A program made the translations under genes and the position numbers. The notes beneath the pieces were generated by a model. It saw only the letters and a program-made list of their open reading frames with translations, was not told the origin of the DNA and did no database searches. From Rhodoferax sp. (lineage in GTDB: Bacteria > Pseudomonadota > Gammaproteobacteria > Burkholderiales > Burkholderiaceae_C), in contig JACKLK010000001.1 of NCBI GenBank assembly GCA_024236015.1, positions 744,001-808,000 on the forward strand: a stretch of 64,000 bases of DNA. Direction: 5' to 3'. This document shows, in pieces, positions 28,925 to 39,300 of this stretch. Each line of letters opens with the position of its first letter. Positions within the stretch are counted from its first letter, which is position 1.

Positions 28925-29277
28925 GGCCGGCCTCCCGCTATTGCTGCCGTGGCGGCATCTGCGTGCCGGGTATCGATGCGTGCTGTGTCGGGTGAACGGG
29001 CGCAGGCGATGGGGTGCATGGGGTGCGGGCTCCGGTTGGTGGTGACGACGATCAGGACCGAGCCGACCGGGCCAGGCTGTCTTCTCCGACCCGCGGGCGC
29101 GGCGGTCGTGTCTGCGTGTCGTGTGGCGACGATGCGAGGGCATGGCCTGCCTGGCACGGTCGCCGGTCGGGCCGGTGAATCCATCCTGGCCAGCGCGGGT
29201 CTGGCGCAATCACTGTAGCGAGAAACCGCCGGTGGCGGCCACCGGTTTCATGCGATGAAACAGCAGCGCCGAGGGGC
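28925..29277. other. 353-base non-coding stretch
   Basis: This GC-rich interval lies upstream of the deacylase gene and downstream of the small proline-rich gene, both on the minus strand. Open frames here are only antisense or continuation frames without codon bias. I see no strong hairpin, repeat or promoter consensus; the deacylase promoter must lie in it. Confidence 0.5.
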
Positions 29278-29451
29278 TCAGCGCCGGGGCGGCGGTTCTT
29301 CCACCGGCACCGGCGGGCCGGGTGTGGGTTGCGGGTCCGACACCGGCGGTTCGTTGGGATGCGGCTGGGGGTCGCGGATCTTCGGCGGCTTTTCGGGCTT
29401 GCGTTCTCCCGGTGCCGGCGGTATCGGTTCAGGTGTGGGTATCGGTGCCAT
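29278..29451 (-). CDS. Small proline-rich protein (57 aa)
   Basis: A 57-aa frame, MAPIPTPEPIPPAPGERKPEK to a VEEPPPRR end, nearly one-third proline with many Glu, Lys and Arg. It should be disordered. AGGAAGG lies 12 bases upstream of ATG 29451; the better-spaced ATG at 29458 in another frame would give only nine residues. It is divergent from the PRC-barrel gene, and a second proline-rich small protein lies on the other side of that gene. Function unknown. Confidence 0.5.
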   Translation of the reverse strand: MAPIPTPEPIPPAPGERKPEKPPKIRDPQPHPNEPPVSDPQPTPGPPVPVEEPPPRR

Positions 29452-29703
29452 GGGTCATCGTATCCTTCCTCGGGCGGCCGCGCCATCCGCGCGGGGCGCC
29501 GTGTGGTTCTCGTTGCGTGGTTATCGGTGCGACGCCACGGACCGCCCGAAGTTCAGCCCCGCGCCGGATTGCCAAGACGGGCCGACGGCCGGAAGCTCCC
29601 TTGTCCTACAGCCAGTGGCGGCGGCTTTTGCCAGACTGGTTGTCATGCCGTCGGCCCATCTCCCACAGCCTTCCGGCGGCGCAACAGGACAAGGAGGTTC
29701 CCC

Positions 29704-30465
29704 ATGCAGCAATGGCATGAACTCGAAACCCTCAAGGGTTATTCGCTGATGGCCGCCGACGGTGAGATCGGCACGATCACCGACGTATGGTTCGACGACG
29801 ACCGCTGGACGGTGCGTTACCTGGTGGTGCGCACCGGCGGCTGGTTGCTGGGCCGCAAGGTGCTGCTGGCGCCGTCGGTCGTGCGCGGGGTCAACGTCGC
29901 CCGCGAGCAGATCGCCGTCGAACTCACGCGTGAGCAGGTCGAGAACAGTCCGCCCATGGACTCCGAGCAGCCGGTCTCGCGCCACCATGAATCGCAGCTG
30001 CACAAGCACTACGGCTGGACGCCGTATTGGGTGGGCGGCAATTTCGGTGCCCTGGGCACGATGGGGGCCGACGTCGCGCCGCCGCCCGAGCCGCAGGCAC
30101 CGGTGATGGACCCGCCCGAGCCGCATCTGCGTTCGTCCGACGAGGTGCGGGGTTACGCCATGCATGCCCGCGACGGCAACATCGGCGAGGTCGTCGACTT
30201 CGTCATCCACGAGGAAGACTGGACGATTCGTTACCTGGTGGCCGACACCCGCAAGTGGCTGCCCGGCCGCACCGTGCTGCTGGCGCCGAGCTGGGTGCAG
30301 GCCATCCGCTGGTCCGACCGCGAGATCGCCATCGACATGGATCGCGAGACCCTGCGCACGGCGCCCGAATACCAGGGGCCGCAGGCGATCGACAAGTTGT
30401 ACGAGGTGCATCTGTACCAGCATTACGGCGTTGCGCTGCGCCACGCGCACGAGGAGCCGGCATGA
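29704..30465 (+). CDS. Tandem PRC-barrel domain protein
   Basis: A 253-aa protein with two PRC-barrel repeats, about residues 5-80 (GYSLMAADGEIGTITDVWFDDD, WTVRYLVVRTGGWLLGRKVLL) and 148-225 (GYAMHARDGNIGEVVDFVIHEED, WTIRYLVADTRKWLPGRTVLL). They are joined by a linker with HYGWTPYWVGG and a proline-rich part. PRC barrels occur in photosynthetic reaction-centre H subunits and RimM, and here probably mediate protein contacts. The ATG follows AAGGAGG. Its stop overlaps the start of the next gene (ATGA), so the two are coupled. Confidence 0.85.
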   Translation: MQQWHELETLKGYSLMAADGEIGTITDVWFDDDRWTVRYLVVRTGGWLLGRKVLLAPSVVRGVNVAREQIAVELTREQVENSPPMDSEQPVSRHHESQLHKHYGWTPYWVGGNFGALGTMGADVAPPPEPQAPVMDPPEPHLRSSDEVRGYAMHARDGNIGEVVDFVIHEEDWTIRYLVADTRKWLPGRTVLLAPSWVQAIRWSDREIAIDMDRETLRTAPEYQGPQAIDKLYEVHLYQHYGVALRHAHEEPA

Positions 30466-30704
30466 CGGGCACCGCCGTCGCCGGCGACCCTGGGCGGCCG
30501 GCCGAGCCGGTATCGCCCGTGCATCCGCGGCCCGAGGCGCCGCAGCCGGCGCATCCGCAACCGGCCACCGTGCCGGAGCCGTCACCGCCGTCGGCGCCTC
30601 GGCCCGCACCGCCGCAGCCGGCACAGCCAGAGCCGGACCGCGGCCCCAAGCCGCATCCGGATCCGGTGCAGCGGGCCGGCGACGGCGCCAGGCCAGCGGC
30701 TTAG
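30462..30704 (+). CDS. Small proline-rich protein (80 aa)
   Basis: An 80-aa protein beginning at the ATGA overlap with the PRC-barrel gene. It is composed mostly of Pro, Ala, Glu, His and Gln, in runs such as PQPAHPQPATVPEPSPP and GPKPHPDP. No signal peptide or membrane segment. Composition resembles the divergent 57-aa protein on the far side of the PRC gene. It is probably disordered and may act with the PRC protein. I cannot assign a function. Confidence 0.5.
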   Translation: MTGTAVAGDPGRPAEPVSPVHPRPEAPQPAHPQPATVPEPSPPSAPRPAPPQPAQPEPDRGPKPHPDPVQRAGDGARPAA

Positions 30705-30932
30705 GCGCCGCCGCTTCCCGGTGTCGTGCGCCGGCATCGCCGTGCGCGCGACGCGAGACGCCGCGCCGCTTCGGGCGGCATACCCCCCAGGTAAGCCGGG
30801 TTCCGGCCGGGGGCGCGCTATGGTACAACCTGCTGAAGGTGGCAGCACGCGGGCTCAACGGCTTAGTCAACCGGCCCGCGCGCAGATGGTCGCCCAACAA
30901 CATACACAAGAACATGGCGGGGAAACCAAGCG

Positions 30933-33809
30933 ATGGCCGACAGCAGCGCGCGGGCAGAGGGTGACGGCGAACCGGCACGGTTGGCCGCATTGCGGCGTTA
31001 TGCCATTCTCGATACCGCCGCCGAGGCGGCCTACGACGATGTGACCCACCTGGCCGCGCAACTGTGCGCCACGCCGATGGCGCTGGTCTCGCTGGTCGAC
31101 GAGTCGCGGCAATGGTTCAAGAGCAGGCTCGGCCTCGACGTCGCCGAGACGCCGCGCGACATCGCGTTCTGCAGCTGGGCCATCCAGGGCGATGACCTGT
31201 TCGAGGTGGCCGACGCCGCCCACGACACCCGTTTTCGCGACAACCCGCTGGTCACCGGCGACCCCAACATTCGCTTCTATGCCGGCGCGCCGCTGTGCAC
31301 GCGGGACGGCCACCGCCTGGGCACCCTGTGCGTGCTCGACCGGGTACCGCGCGTGCTGGCACAGGAACAACGCACCGCGCTGCGGGTGCTCGCGCGCCAG
31401 GTGATGCTGCAGTTCGAGATGCGCCGCACGCTGGACGAGCTGGCCGGCACCCGGGCCGAGCTGATGGCCGAGACCGGCCGACTGGCCGACAGCGAGGCGG
31501 TGCAGCGGCAGGCGCAGCGGTTCATGCGCGGCACCATCGATGCGCTGCACGACCACATCGCCATCGTCGATCGTGATGGCGTCATCGTCCACGTGAACCG
31601 GGCCTGGACCGAGTTCGCGCAGGCCCATTCCGCGTTGCCCACGCTGGCCTCGTGCCTGGCAGGCGCCAACTACCTCGCCGAGTGCGACCGGGCCGCGCAG
31701 GTCGGCGCGCCCCAGGCACGCGAGGTCGCCGCGGCGGTGCGCGCGGCCTTGTCGGGCGAGGCCGTGGCCGTGTTCGCGCTCGAGTACCCCTGCCATGCGC
31801 CCGACGAGCAGCGCTGGTTCGAGGTGTCGGTCACCCGGTTCGACGATGGCGATCAGGCCTTTGCCGTGTTGTCGCACCGCAATGTCACCGAGCGCAAGCG
31901 GGCCGACGCCAAGGTCGCCAGCCTCAACGCAACGCTGGAGGCACGGGTGCACGAGCGCACCCATGCGCTGGAGGCGGCCAACGCCGCCTTGCGTTCGAGC
32001 GAGGAGCGTTTCCGCTCGGTGTTCGAGAACACCTCGGTGGGCGCCATCGTGGTCGAGCGCGACGGGCGCATCGTGCAGGTCAACCGCGAGTTCGCCGCCA
32101 TCACCGGCCGCGAGGTCGGCACGCTGATGGACTCGCGCTACAGCGACATCGTGCATCCGGACGACCTCGCGCAGCTGCTGGCGCTGCGCCAGCAGCTGCT
32201 GGACGGGCAGATCCCGGGCTACGTGCAGGAGGCGCGCATCGTGCGCCCGGGCGGCGCGATCGCCTGGGTCCACATCAGCGTCGGCGCGGTGCGCAACAGC
32301 GCGGGCCGTGTCGCGCAGACCGTGGCGCTGGTGCACGACGTCAGCGGCCACAAGCGGGCGGTCTACGAACGCGACCAGTTCTTCGAACTGTCGGCCGACA
32401 TGTTCGTGATCGTCGACCTCGGCGGCGTGATCCATCGCACCAATGCGTCGTTCGAGCGCATCCTGGGTTTTGGCGCCGACGAGCTCAACCGCATGCATTA
32501 CCTCGATCTGGTCCATGCGGACGACCGCGATCCGATGCGGCTCGAACTGGCCCGTCTGTCGGCCGGCCTGCCGGCCGATCTGGTCGACGTGCGCATGCGC
32601 GACAAGGCCGGCCGGTATCACGACGTGCGCTGGAGCGCGGCGGTCTGGAACGAGCGGGGCCTGGTGCTCGCGGTCGGGCGCGACATCACGACGCGCCGCG
32701 AGGCCGAACGTGCCTTGCGCGCCCGCGAGGCCATGCTCGCGCGCGCCGAACAGATGGCGCTGATGGGCAGTTTCCACGTCGACCCGCGGCAGGGCGCCGT
32801 GCAGTGTTCGCCGGGTTTGCTGCAACTGGCCGGGCTGGCGCCACAGGACGCCCCGGACAAACTGGACGCGGTGGTCCGGCTGTTCGAGCCGCAGGATCAG
32901 CCGGCATTGCGCGCCGCGATCGCCGGTGCCGAGTCGCACGGCACGCAGCAGGAGCTGTCGTTGCGCCTGGCGCGCGGCGATGGGCCGCCGCGGGAGTGGC
33001 AGATCTATATCGAGCCGGGCAACGCGCCGCAGGGGCCCGGCGGCGGCGGCGTCGCGGTCGCGTGCCTGGACGTGAGCGCGTTCCGGCGCGCGACCCGGCA
33101 GGCGCAGCAGTCCGAGCAGCGCCTGCGCGCGCTGGCCGACCGGCTGCAGGGCATCCGCGAAGAGGAACGCACCCGCATCTCGCGCGAGATCCACGACGAA
33201 CTCGGCCAGTTGCTGACCGCGCTGAAGATCGACATCACGATGCTGGCGCGCGACCTCGGCGGCGCCGGGCCGGCGCTGGACAAACCCCGGCTGCTCGAGG
33301 ACATGCGCTCCATGGGCCGCATGGTCGACTCCACGTTGTTGTCGGTGCGGCGCATCGCGCGCCAGCTGCGCCCCGAGGTGCTCGATGCGCTGGGGCTGGT
33401 GCCGGCCATCGAATGGCAGGCCTCGGACGTGCAGGCGCGCACCGGGCTGCAGTGCACGGTCGAGGCACCGCAGACCTGGTCCGACATCGCGCCGCGCCTG
33501 GGCACGGCGCTGTTTCGCATCGTGCAGGAAGCCCTGACCAACATCGTGCGCCATGCCGGCGCCAGCCGGGTCCGGATCCGGCTGCACCGCACGCCTTGCG
33601 AACTGCTGATGACGGTGCAGGACGACGGCGTCGGCTTCGACGCCGACAACGACGAGGCCGTGACGTCGCTGGGCATCCTGGGCATGCGCGAACGCGCGAT
33701 CTCCAGCGGCGCCAGCTTCGGCATCGACAGCCGGCCCGGCGAGGGCACCTGCATCACGGTGCGGGTACCGGTGCACCAGGCGCCGGACGCGGCGGATCAG
33801 CAGCCATGA
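30933..33809 (+). CDS. GAF/multi-PAS sensor histidine kinase (NarL-type system)
   Basis: A 958-aa soluble kinase without membrane helices. Order: GAF (1-170, with the DESRQWFKSRLGL signature), PAS (about 190-315), a short coiled coil, PAS (about 350-470), PAS (about 475-590), a divergent PAS (about 595-715), HisKA_3 with phospho-accepting H754 in REIHDELGQ, and HATPase with EALTNIVRHA (N box), DDGVGFD and LGMRERA. The HisKA_3 type pairs with LuxR-family regulators, and the next gene is one, overlapping by four bases (ATGA). The signal is unknown; a cytosolic ligand or redox cue sensed by GAF/PAS is likely. Confidence 0.93.
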   Translation: MADSSARAEGDGEPARLAALRRYAILDTAAEAAYDDVTHLAAQLCATPMALVSLVDESRQWFKSRLGLDVAETPRDIAFCSWAIQGDDLFEVADAAHDTRFRDNPLVTGDPNIRFYAGAPLCTRDGHRLGTLCVLDRVPRVLAQEQRTALRVLARQVMLQFEMRRTLDELAGTRAELMAETGRLADSEAVQRQAQRFMRGTIDALHDHIAIVDRDGVIVHVNRAWTEFAQAHSALPTLASCLAGANYLAECDRAAQVGAPQAREVAAAVRAALSGEAVAVFALEYPCHAPDEQRWFEVSVTRFDDGDQAFAVLSHRNVTERKRADAKVASLNATLEARVHERTHALEAANAALRSSEERFRSVFENTSVGAIVVERDGRIVQVNREFAAITGREVGTLMDSRYSDIVHPDDLAQLLALRQQLLDGQIPGYVQEARIVRPGGAIAWVHISVGAVRNSAGRVAQTVALVHDVSGHKRAVYERDQFFELSADMFVIVDLGGVIHRTNASFERILGFGADELNRMHYLDLVHADDRDPMRLELARLSAGLPADLVDVRMRDKAGRYHDVRWSAAVWNERGLVLAVGRDITTRREAERALRAREAMLARAEQMALMGSFHVDPRQGAVQCSPGLLQLAGLAPQDAPDKLDAVVRLFEPQDQPALRAAIAGAESHGTQQELSLRLARGDGPPREWQIYIEPGNAPQGPGGGGVAVACLDVSAFRRATRQAQQSEQRLRALADRLQGIREEERTRISREIHDELGQLLTALKIDITMLARDLGGAGPALDKPRLLEDMRSMGRMVDSTLLSVRRIARQLRPEVLDALGLVPAIEWQASDVQARTGLQCTVEAPQTWSDIAPRLGTALFRIVQEALTNIVRHAGASRVRIRLHRTPCELLMTVQDDGVGFDADNDEAVTSLGILGMRERAISSGASFGIDSRPGEGTCITVRVPVHQAPDAADQQP

Positions 33810-34438
33810 TCCGCATCCTGATCGTCGACGACCATGCCCTGATCCGCGAGGGCCTGCGCAAGGTGTTCCGGCGCGAGGACGACATCGAGGTGGTCGCCGA
33901 GGCGGCCGACGCGGCGCAGGCGGTGGCTCAGGTGCGGGCGCATCCGGTCGACGTGGCGGTGCTCGACTTCAACATGCCCGGGCGCAGCGGGCTCGACGCC
34001 TTGCCGCAGATCCATGCCTGCAAACCCCGGCTGCCGGTGCTGATCCTGAGCATGGCGCCCGAGCGCGACCTGGCGCTGCGCGTGTTCAAGGCCGGTGCCG
34101 CCGGCTTCGTGTCCAAGGCGGACGCGGCCGACGAGATCGTGGCCGCGGTGCGCCTGGTGGCCACGGGACGCAAATACGTCAGCCCCGCGGTGGCCGAGCA
34201 GCTGGCCACCGGCATCGGCGTGCCGGAACACGCCTTGCCCCACGACGCCTTGTCCGACCGGGAGTTCCAGATCGCGGGCATGATTGCCGCGGGCAAGGGC
34301 ACGCGCGCCATCGCCGACGAACTCTCGCTGAGCGTCAACACCATCGCGACCTACCGCCGACGCATCCTCGACAAGCTCGGCTTGCGCTCGGACGTGGAGA
34401 TCACCCGCTACGCGATCGAACACGGAATCGCCCGCTGA
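33806..34438 (+). CDS. NarL/FixJ-family response regulator
   Basis: A 210-aa response regulator, cognate to the kinase it overlaps. The receiver has the acidic pocket VDDH, phosphoacceptor D54 in LDFNMPG, and the lysine in FVSKADA. The C-terminal LuxR HTH (about 145-205) has LSDREFQIAGMIAAGKGTRAIADELSLSVNTIATYRRRI. It is followed by a perfect inverted repeat at 34453 and then a second two-receiver gene, so it may control that gene and itself. Confidence 0.93.
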   Translation: MIRILIVDDHALIREGLRKVFRREDDIEVVAEAADAAQAVAQVRAHPVDVAVLDFNMPGRSGLDALPQIHACKPRLPVLILSMAPERDLALRVFKAGAAGFVSKADAADEIVAAVRLVATGRKYVSPAVAEQLATGIGVPEHALPHDALSDREFQIAGMIAAGKGTRAIADELSLSVNTIATYRRRILDKLGLRSDVEITRYAIEHGIAR

Positions 34439-34452
34439 GCTGCCGGCACGCG

Positions 34453-34477
34453 GCGTGTCACGGATTCCGTGACACGC
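34453..34477. repeat. Perfect 11-base inverted repeat between the regulator and EAL genes
   Basis: GCGTGTCACGG, a 3-base ATT loop, then CCGTGACACGC. It starts 15 bases after the response-regulator stop. It could be a terminator hairpin, though no T-run follows, or a dyad operator upstream of the EAL-domain gene. Confidence 0.6.
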
Positions 34478-34580
34478 GAACGGGCGCTGCCGCGACACCC
34501 TTGCCACGACGCGCGTGATGCGCGCGCGCCACCCCCTGCGTAAGCTCGAACCCAGGCAATTTTCGAGGCAGGGAGCCCCC

Positions 34581-36227
34581 ATGAGAGTATTGATCGTCGA
34601 CGACGCACCCATCGTCCGGGGCCGGATGGCACGGCTGGTGGGCAACCTCCCCGGCGTGGGTGAGGTACTGCAGTCGGAGGACTACCGCAACACGCTGAGC
34701 CTGATCGAGCAGGAGCGGCCGGACGTGGTGCTGCTCGACCTGTTCATGCCCGGTGGCAGCGGCCTGGAGCTGCTGTACCGCATCGGCGCGGTGGCGCCGG
34801 CGCCCAAGGTGATCGTGATGTCCGCCTGGACCGAACCGGGCATGCGCGAGCGCTGCATCGACGCCGGCGCACGCTGCTTCTTCGAGAAGGGCACGCAGGT
34901 GCTCGAGACCCTCGACGCCGTGCGCCACATGGCGGTGGAGCACGCGGACGACACCATTCCCGGCGGGCTGATGCCCGAGCCGGCCGCCACCGATGCCCCG
35001 GCGCAGTCGTTTGCACTGCCGGTGACGGACCCGGCCAATGCCGCACTGACCGTGCTGGTGGTCGAGGAGCAGGATTTCTCGCGCAAGGTGCTGGTGCGCC
35101 AGTTGCGCGCGCTCGGTGCCGTCGACGTGCTGCAGGCCAGCGACGGCGAGCAGGCGCTGGAACTGCTGCGCCGGCCGGACAACGCGGTGGGGCTGATCCT
35201 GTGCGACCTGGACATGCCGCGCATGGACGGGCTGGAGTTCATGCGCCACCTGGGCGCCATCCGCAGCGCCGCGTCGCTGGTGATCACCGGTGCCGTCGAC
35301 GTGGCCCTGCTCAATTCGGTGCAGATGATGTGCCGGGCCTACGGCATCCGGCCGCTGGGGGTGCTGGAGAAGCCGGTCAACTCCGAATGCCTGCGCACGA
35401 TGATGGCGCGTGCGCGCAAACCCATGCCCGGGCCGGCCCTGGTGGATGCGGCAGGCGGGCCGGAGTTTTCGCTCGACGAGATCCTGGGCGGCCTGCAGCA
35501 GGAGCAGTTCGAACCGTTCTTCCAGCCCAAGGTGGAACTGGCGGGCGGGCGCATCGTCGGCGCCGAGGCGCTGGCGCGCTGGCGCCATCCGCAACACGGA
35601 CTGATCTCGCCGCGGGCCTTCATCGAGCCGCTCGAACGATCCGGTCATATCGACACCTTGACCTTCAAGATGCTGGAGCAGGCGGCGCACGCCTGCCATC
35701 GCTGGAACCGCAGCGGGCACGACCTGTCGGTGTCGGTGAACCTGTCGCTGGTGTCGCTGGCCGACACCCGGCTGGCCACGCGCGTGGCCGCCGTGGTGCG
35801 TGCGGTCGGGCTGGCGCCGCGGCGCCTGACACTGGAGGTCACCGAGACGGCGGCCATGACCGACGTGGGTCCGGCGCTGGAGAACCTGGCGCGGCTGCGC
35901 CTGCGCGGCTTCGGCCTGTCCATCGACGATTTCGGCACCGGCTTCGCGAGCATGCAGCAGATCGGCCGCATCGCGTTCAGCGAACTCAAGATCGACCGGG
36001 GTTTCGTGTCCGCCATGGGCGATACCCGCGAGGCCCGGGCCATCGTCGAGTCGAGCATCGACATTGCGCGGCGCCTGGGCATCCCGGCCGTGGCCGAAGG
36101 CATCGAGACCCAGGCCGAGTGGGATGCCTTGCGGTCCGCCGGCTGCACGCAGGCGCAGGGGTTCTTCGTGTCCCGTCCGGTGCCGGAGACGGAGTTCCTG
36201 TCGCTGTGCTTGCAGCAGGCCGCCTGA
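34581..36227 (+). CDS. REC-REC-EAL cyclic-di-GMP phosphodiesterase
   Basis: A 548-aa cytosolic protein. Receiver 1 (1-120) has D53 in LLDLFMPGG and K103 in FEKG; receiver 2 (157-280) has D209 in CDLDMPRMDG and the LEKP lysine. The EAL domain (305-545) has E329-AL, VNLSLVSL, EVTETAAM, SIDDFGTGF, LKIDRGFV and VAEGIETQ, so all metal and catalytic residues are present and it should hydrolyse c-di-GMP. Dual phospho-input is likely, with the upstream histidine kinase as a candidate donor. ATG 34581 follows GGGAG. Confidence 0.92.
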   Translation: MRVLIVDDAPIVRGRMARLVGNLPGVGEVLQSEDYRNTLSLIEQERPDVVLLDLFMPGGSGLELLYRIGAVAPAPKVIVMSAWTEPGMRERCIDAGARCFFEKGTQVLETLDAVRHMAVEHADDTIPGGLMPEPAATDAPAQSFALPVTDPANAALTVLVVEEQDFSRKVLVRQLRALGAVDVLQASDGEQALELLRRPDNAVGLILCDLDMPRMDGLEFMRHLGAIRSAASLVITGAVDVALLNSVQMMCRAYGIRPLGVLEKPVNSECLRTMMARARKPMPGPALVDAAGGPEFSLDEILGGLQQEQFEPFFQPKVELAGGRIVGAEALARWRHPQHGLISPRAFIEPLERSGHIDTLTFKMLEQAAHACHRWNRSGHDLSVSVNLSLVSLADTRLATRVAAVVRAVGLAPRRLTLEVTETAAMTDVGPALENLARLRLRGFGLSIDDFGTGFASMQQIGRIAFSELKIDRGFVSAMGDTREARAIVESSIDIARRLGIPAVAEGIETQAEWDALRSAGCTQAQGFFVSRPVPETEFLSLCLQQAA

Positions 36228-36359
36228 CGCCGTGGCAAGCCCCGTGCATGCCGGGCAACTGGTAATTACCCTCTGCCGTATTCGACGCTGCCGATCTAGA
36301 ATGAACTTGTTGGTCCTGATGCGACCATACAGTATGCGGGCGCGCTTTGCTGCGTGTTC

Positions 36360-36380
36360 GCCGGCCGCTGTGCGGCCGGC
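36360..36380. repeat. Stem-loop upstream of the DUF748 gene
   Basis: GCCGGCCGC, TGT loop, GCGGCCGGC: a perfect 9-base stem ending 18 bases before the start codon at 36399. It may be the EAL-gene terminator (no T-run) or a structured leader that affects translation start. Confidence 0.5.
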
Positions 36381-36398
36381 TCACCGCGCCATTCCACC

Positions 36399-39300
36399 AT
36401 GTTGCAACGCCTGAGACAACTCCTCACCAGCGTCCCGTCGATCACGGTCGTGGGCCTGCTGTCGGCCTATCTGCTGATCGGCTTTTTCGTGGTCCCGGCG
36501 GTGCTCAAGTGGCAACTCGAGTCCCAGCTGGCCGAGCGCGGCCATGCGATGCGGGTCGGTGCCGTGCGCTTCGATCCCCTGCGGCTGCGGCTCGACGTGG
36601 ACCAGCTCGCGCTGGCCGACGGGCAGGGCGAGGCCATGCTCGGTTTCGAGCATCTGATGGTCGACCTGGAGTGGCGCAGCATCATCGACGGCGCATGGAC
36701 GATTGCCGACAGCCAGCTGCTGTCTCCCCGCGTGCGATTCGAACGGGCCCGGGACGGCAGCCACAACTTCAGCGCCTTGCTGGCGCAGTTCCGCTCCGAT
36801 GCGCCGGACGCGCCCGACGACACGGCGGACTCCGCGATGCCGTCGCTGCGGCTGGCCCATGTCGTGCTCGTCGACGGACAGATCGAATGGCGGGACAAGA
36901 TGCTCGAGCAGCCACTGGTGAGCCGGATCGCTCCGCTGCAGCTGGAGCTGCACGGCCTGTCCACGCTGGCCGACGCGCCTGGCCGATACCGGGTCCGCGC
37001 ACGCACCGAAGCCGGCGAGTCGCTGGATCTGCACGGCAGCATCGCCCTCGCGCCGATGCAGGCCAGCGGCCAGCTGGTGCTGCAGGGCTTGCAGGTGGCC
37101 ACGCTGGCGCGCGGGCTCAACCGCGAGCTGGCATTGCAGTCGCCGCGGGGCAGCCTGGATGCCGGCGGCAACTTCGACCTCGCCCTGGGTGCCGACGGCG
37201 TGCCCGCCGGCAATGCGCACGACCTGCAACTGACGCTGGCCGATCTGTTCCTGCAGCCACCGGGGCAGGGCGATACACCCTTGCTGGCGCTGCAGCAGCT
37301 GGCCTTGCGGGCGGGCCGCCTGGATCTTGCGAAGCGCACCGTGCATGTCGACGCCTTGACGATCGCCGATGCGTCGGGCAACGCCGGTATCGATGCGCAG
37401 GGCAGGGGCAGCTGGGAGGCCATGCTGCGCGTGGCGCAGGCGGCGCCGCCGGCGGGAACGGTGGCGCCTGCTGTTGCTGCTGCAACCGCATCGTCTGCCA
37501 CGTCTGCCGCATCCGCCGCATCCGCAACTGCGGCGCCTGCCGCGACCGGACCAACCCCACCGCCCAGCGCCGAGGCTCCATGGACGGTGTCTGTCGGCGA
37601 GGTCCGCGTCGATCGGGTCGCGCTGGACTGGCGCGACGCCGCCCAGCAACGCAGCGTACGGATCGCCGCGCTCGGCCTGGGTACGGCGCTCGACGCGCAG
37701 GTCGGTGGTGCTGCGGGCAGCCGTGTGCGGCTGCCGCAGCTGCGGCTCTCCGTCGACAGCCTGGCGCTGGCGCAGGGCGACGCCGCGCTCACGCTGCCGT
37801 CGACACGGCTGGACGCCGCTGCGATCGTGCTGCAGGCAAACGGCGATAACGTCGACGCGACGCTGGGCAAATCGACGCTGGCGCTGGCCCAGGGCGGGTC
37901 GGCGCGCAGCGGCGGCCAGACGGCTTCGCTGGGCACGAGCGGACTGGACATGGCCGGCGTGCGCGCACGTGTCGCTGGCGGGGCGACGCGGGTCGAGGTC
38001 GATGCGCCGCAATGGCAGTCGAGCGCGCTGGCGGCCGGGCAGGAGGGCCAGAGCGCCCGCATCGGCCAGCTCGGTGTCGGCGGCACGCGGCTGCTGTTCG
38101 ACATGGGCGCGAACGGTGGCACGGGCATGGCGCTCTCGCTCGAGGCTCCGAAGCTGCAACTCGATGCCGTGGCCGCATCATCCTCCGCGACCACCGGGTC
38201 TGTGCCGGCGGCCAGCCAGTCGGTCGAACTCGGCCAGCTGACGCTGCAGGCGCAGCGACTGGCTCTCGATCTGGCTGGCGGCGAGAACAGCCTGGCGCTC
38301 GACGCCTTGCAGTCGCAGCTGCAGAAACTGCAGTTGCTTGCCGAAGGCCAGACCGTGTCGCTGGACATGCTGTCGCTCGACAACGCCCGGCTGCAGCTGC
38401 GCCAGGGCGCGGCCGGTGCGCAACTGCAGGCCGAGACACCGGCACTGCGGCTGTCCGGCATCGCGGCGCGCCGTGGCACCGAACAAGCCGATCTGGCCGA
38501 GTTCACCCTGCAGGGTTCGCGCATCGACGTGGGCAGCGGCGCCGATGGTGCGACCGAACTCGGTTTCACCGGTATGCAGGCCAGCGGCCGGCAACTGGTG
38601 CTGGCGCGCGCGGCCGACACCGTGCAGCTGGCCAGCATGGGTTTGGGCACGGAGCTGCTCGAGCTGGCGCTGGGCACGCAGGCCACACGTTTCTCCGGCC
38701 GCGGCGCCACGGCCGCGTTGACCGGTGTGCAGGCCACGCAGGCCGGCAATCGGGTGGCGCTGCAGGACGCGCGCTGGACGGCCCGTGTCTTCGAGGGCAG
38801 CGCCGCGCCGGGTGACGGCGCGGCACGCGCCAGCGCGCGTATCGACGACAGCGAACTGAGCCTTGTCTCGCTGGGCCTGGGGCGGGGTTCGGCGGCTGCC
38901 GCCGGCGCGACGACGATCGCCGCCACCGGTGCCGGCGCCACGGACCTGGCATCGCTGGCCTCGGCGACCTGGTCGGCCGGCAGCCTGACGCTGGACATGG
39001 TCGACGGGCCGCTGCAACTGCACGGCAATGCCATGGCGCTCAAGCTCGGTCGCGCGCTGCTGCACGATCCGGCCGGCCAGGACAGCCAGTTGGTGCAGCT
39101 GGGCGACATCGATCTATCGGGCGCGGTGTTCAGCCTGGCCGACCAGTCCGTCACCGCCGATGGTTTGCGGGTCAGCGGGGCGCGCGCGTCGGTCTGGCTC
39201 GATGCGCAGGGCCGGCTGAACCTGCTCGACGTGCTGGGCCTGCCGGGTCCGGACACCGGCGTGGCAGCCGCGACCGGGGATCCAGCGGCCGCACCATCGA

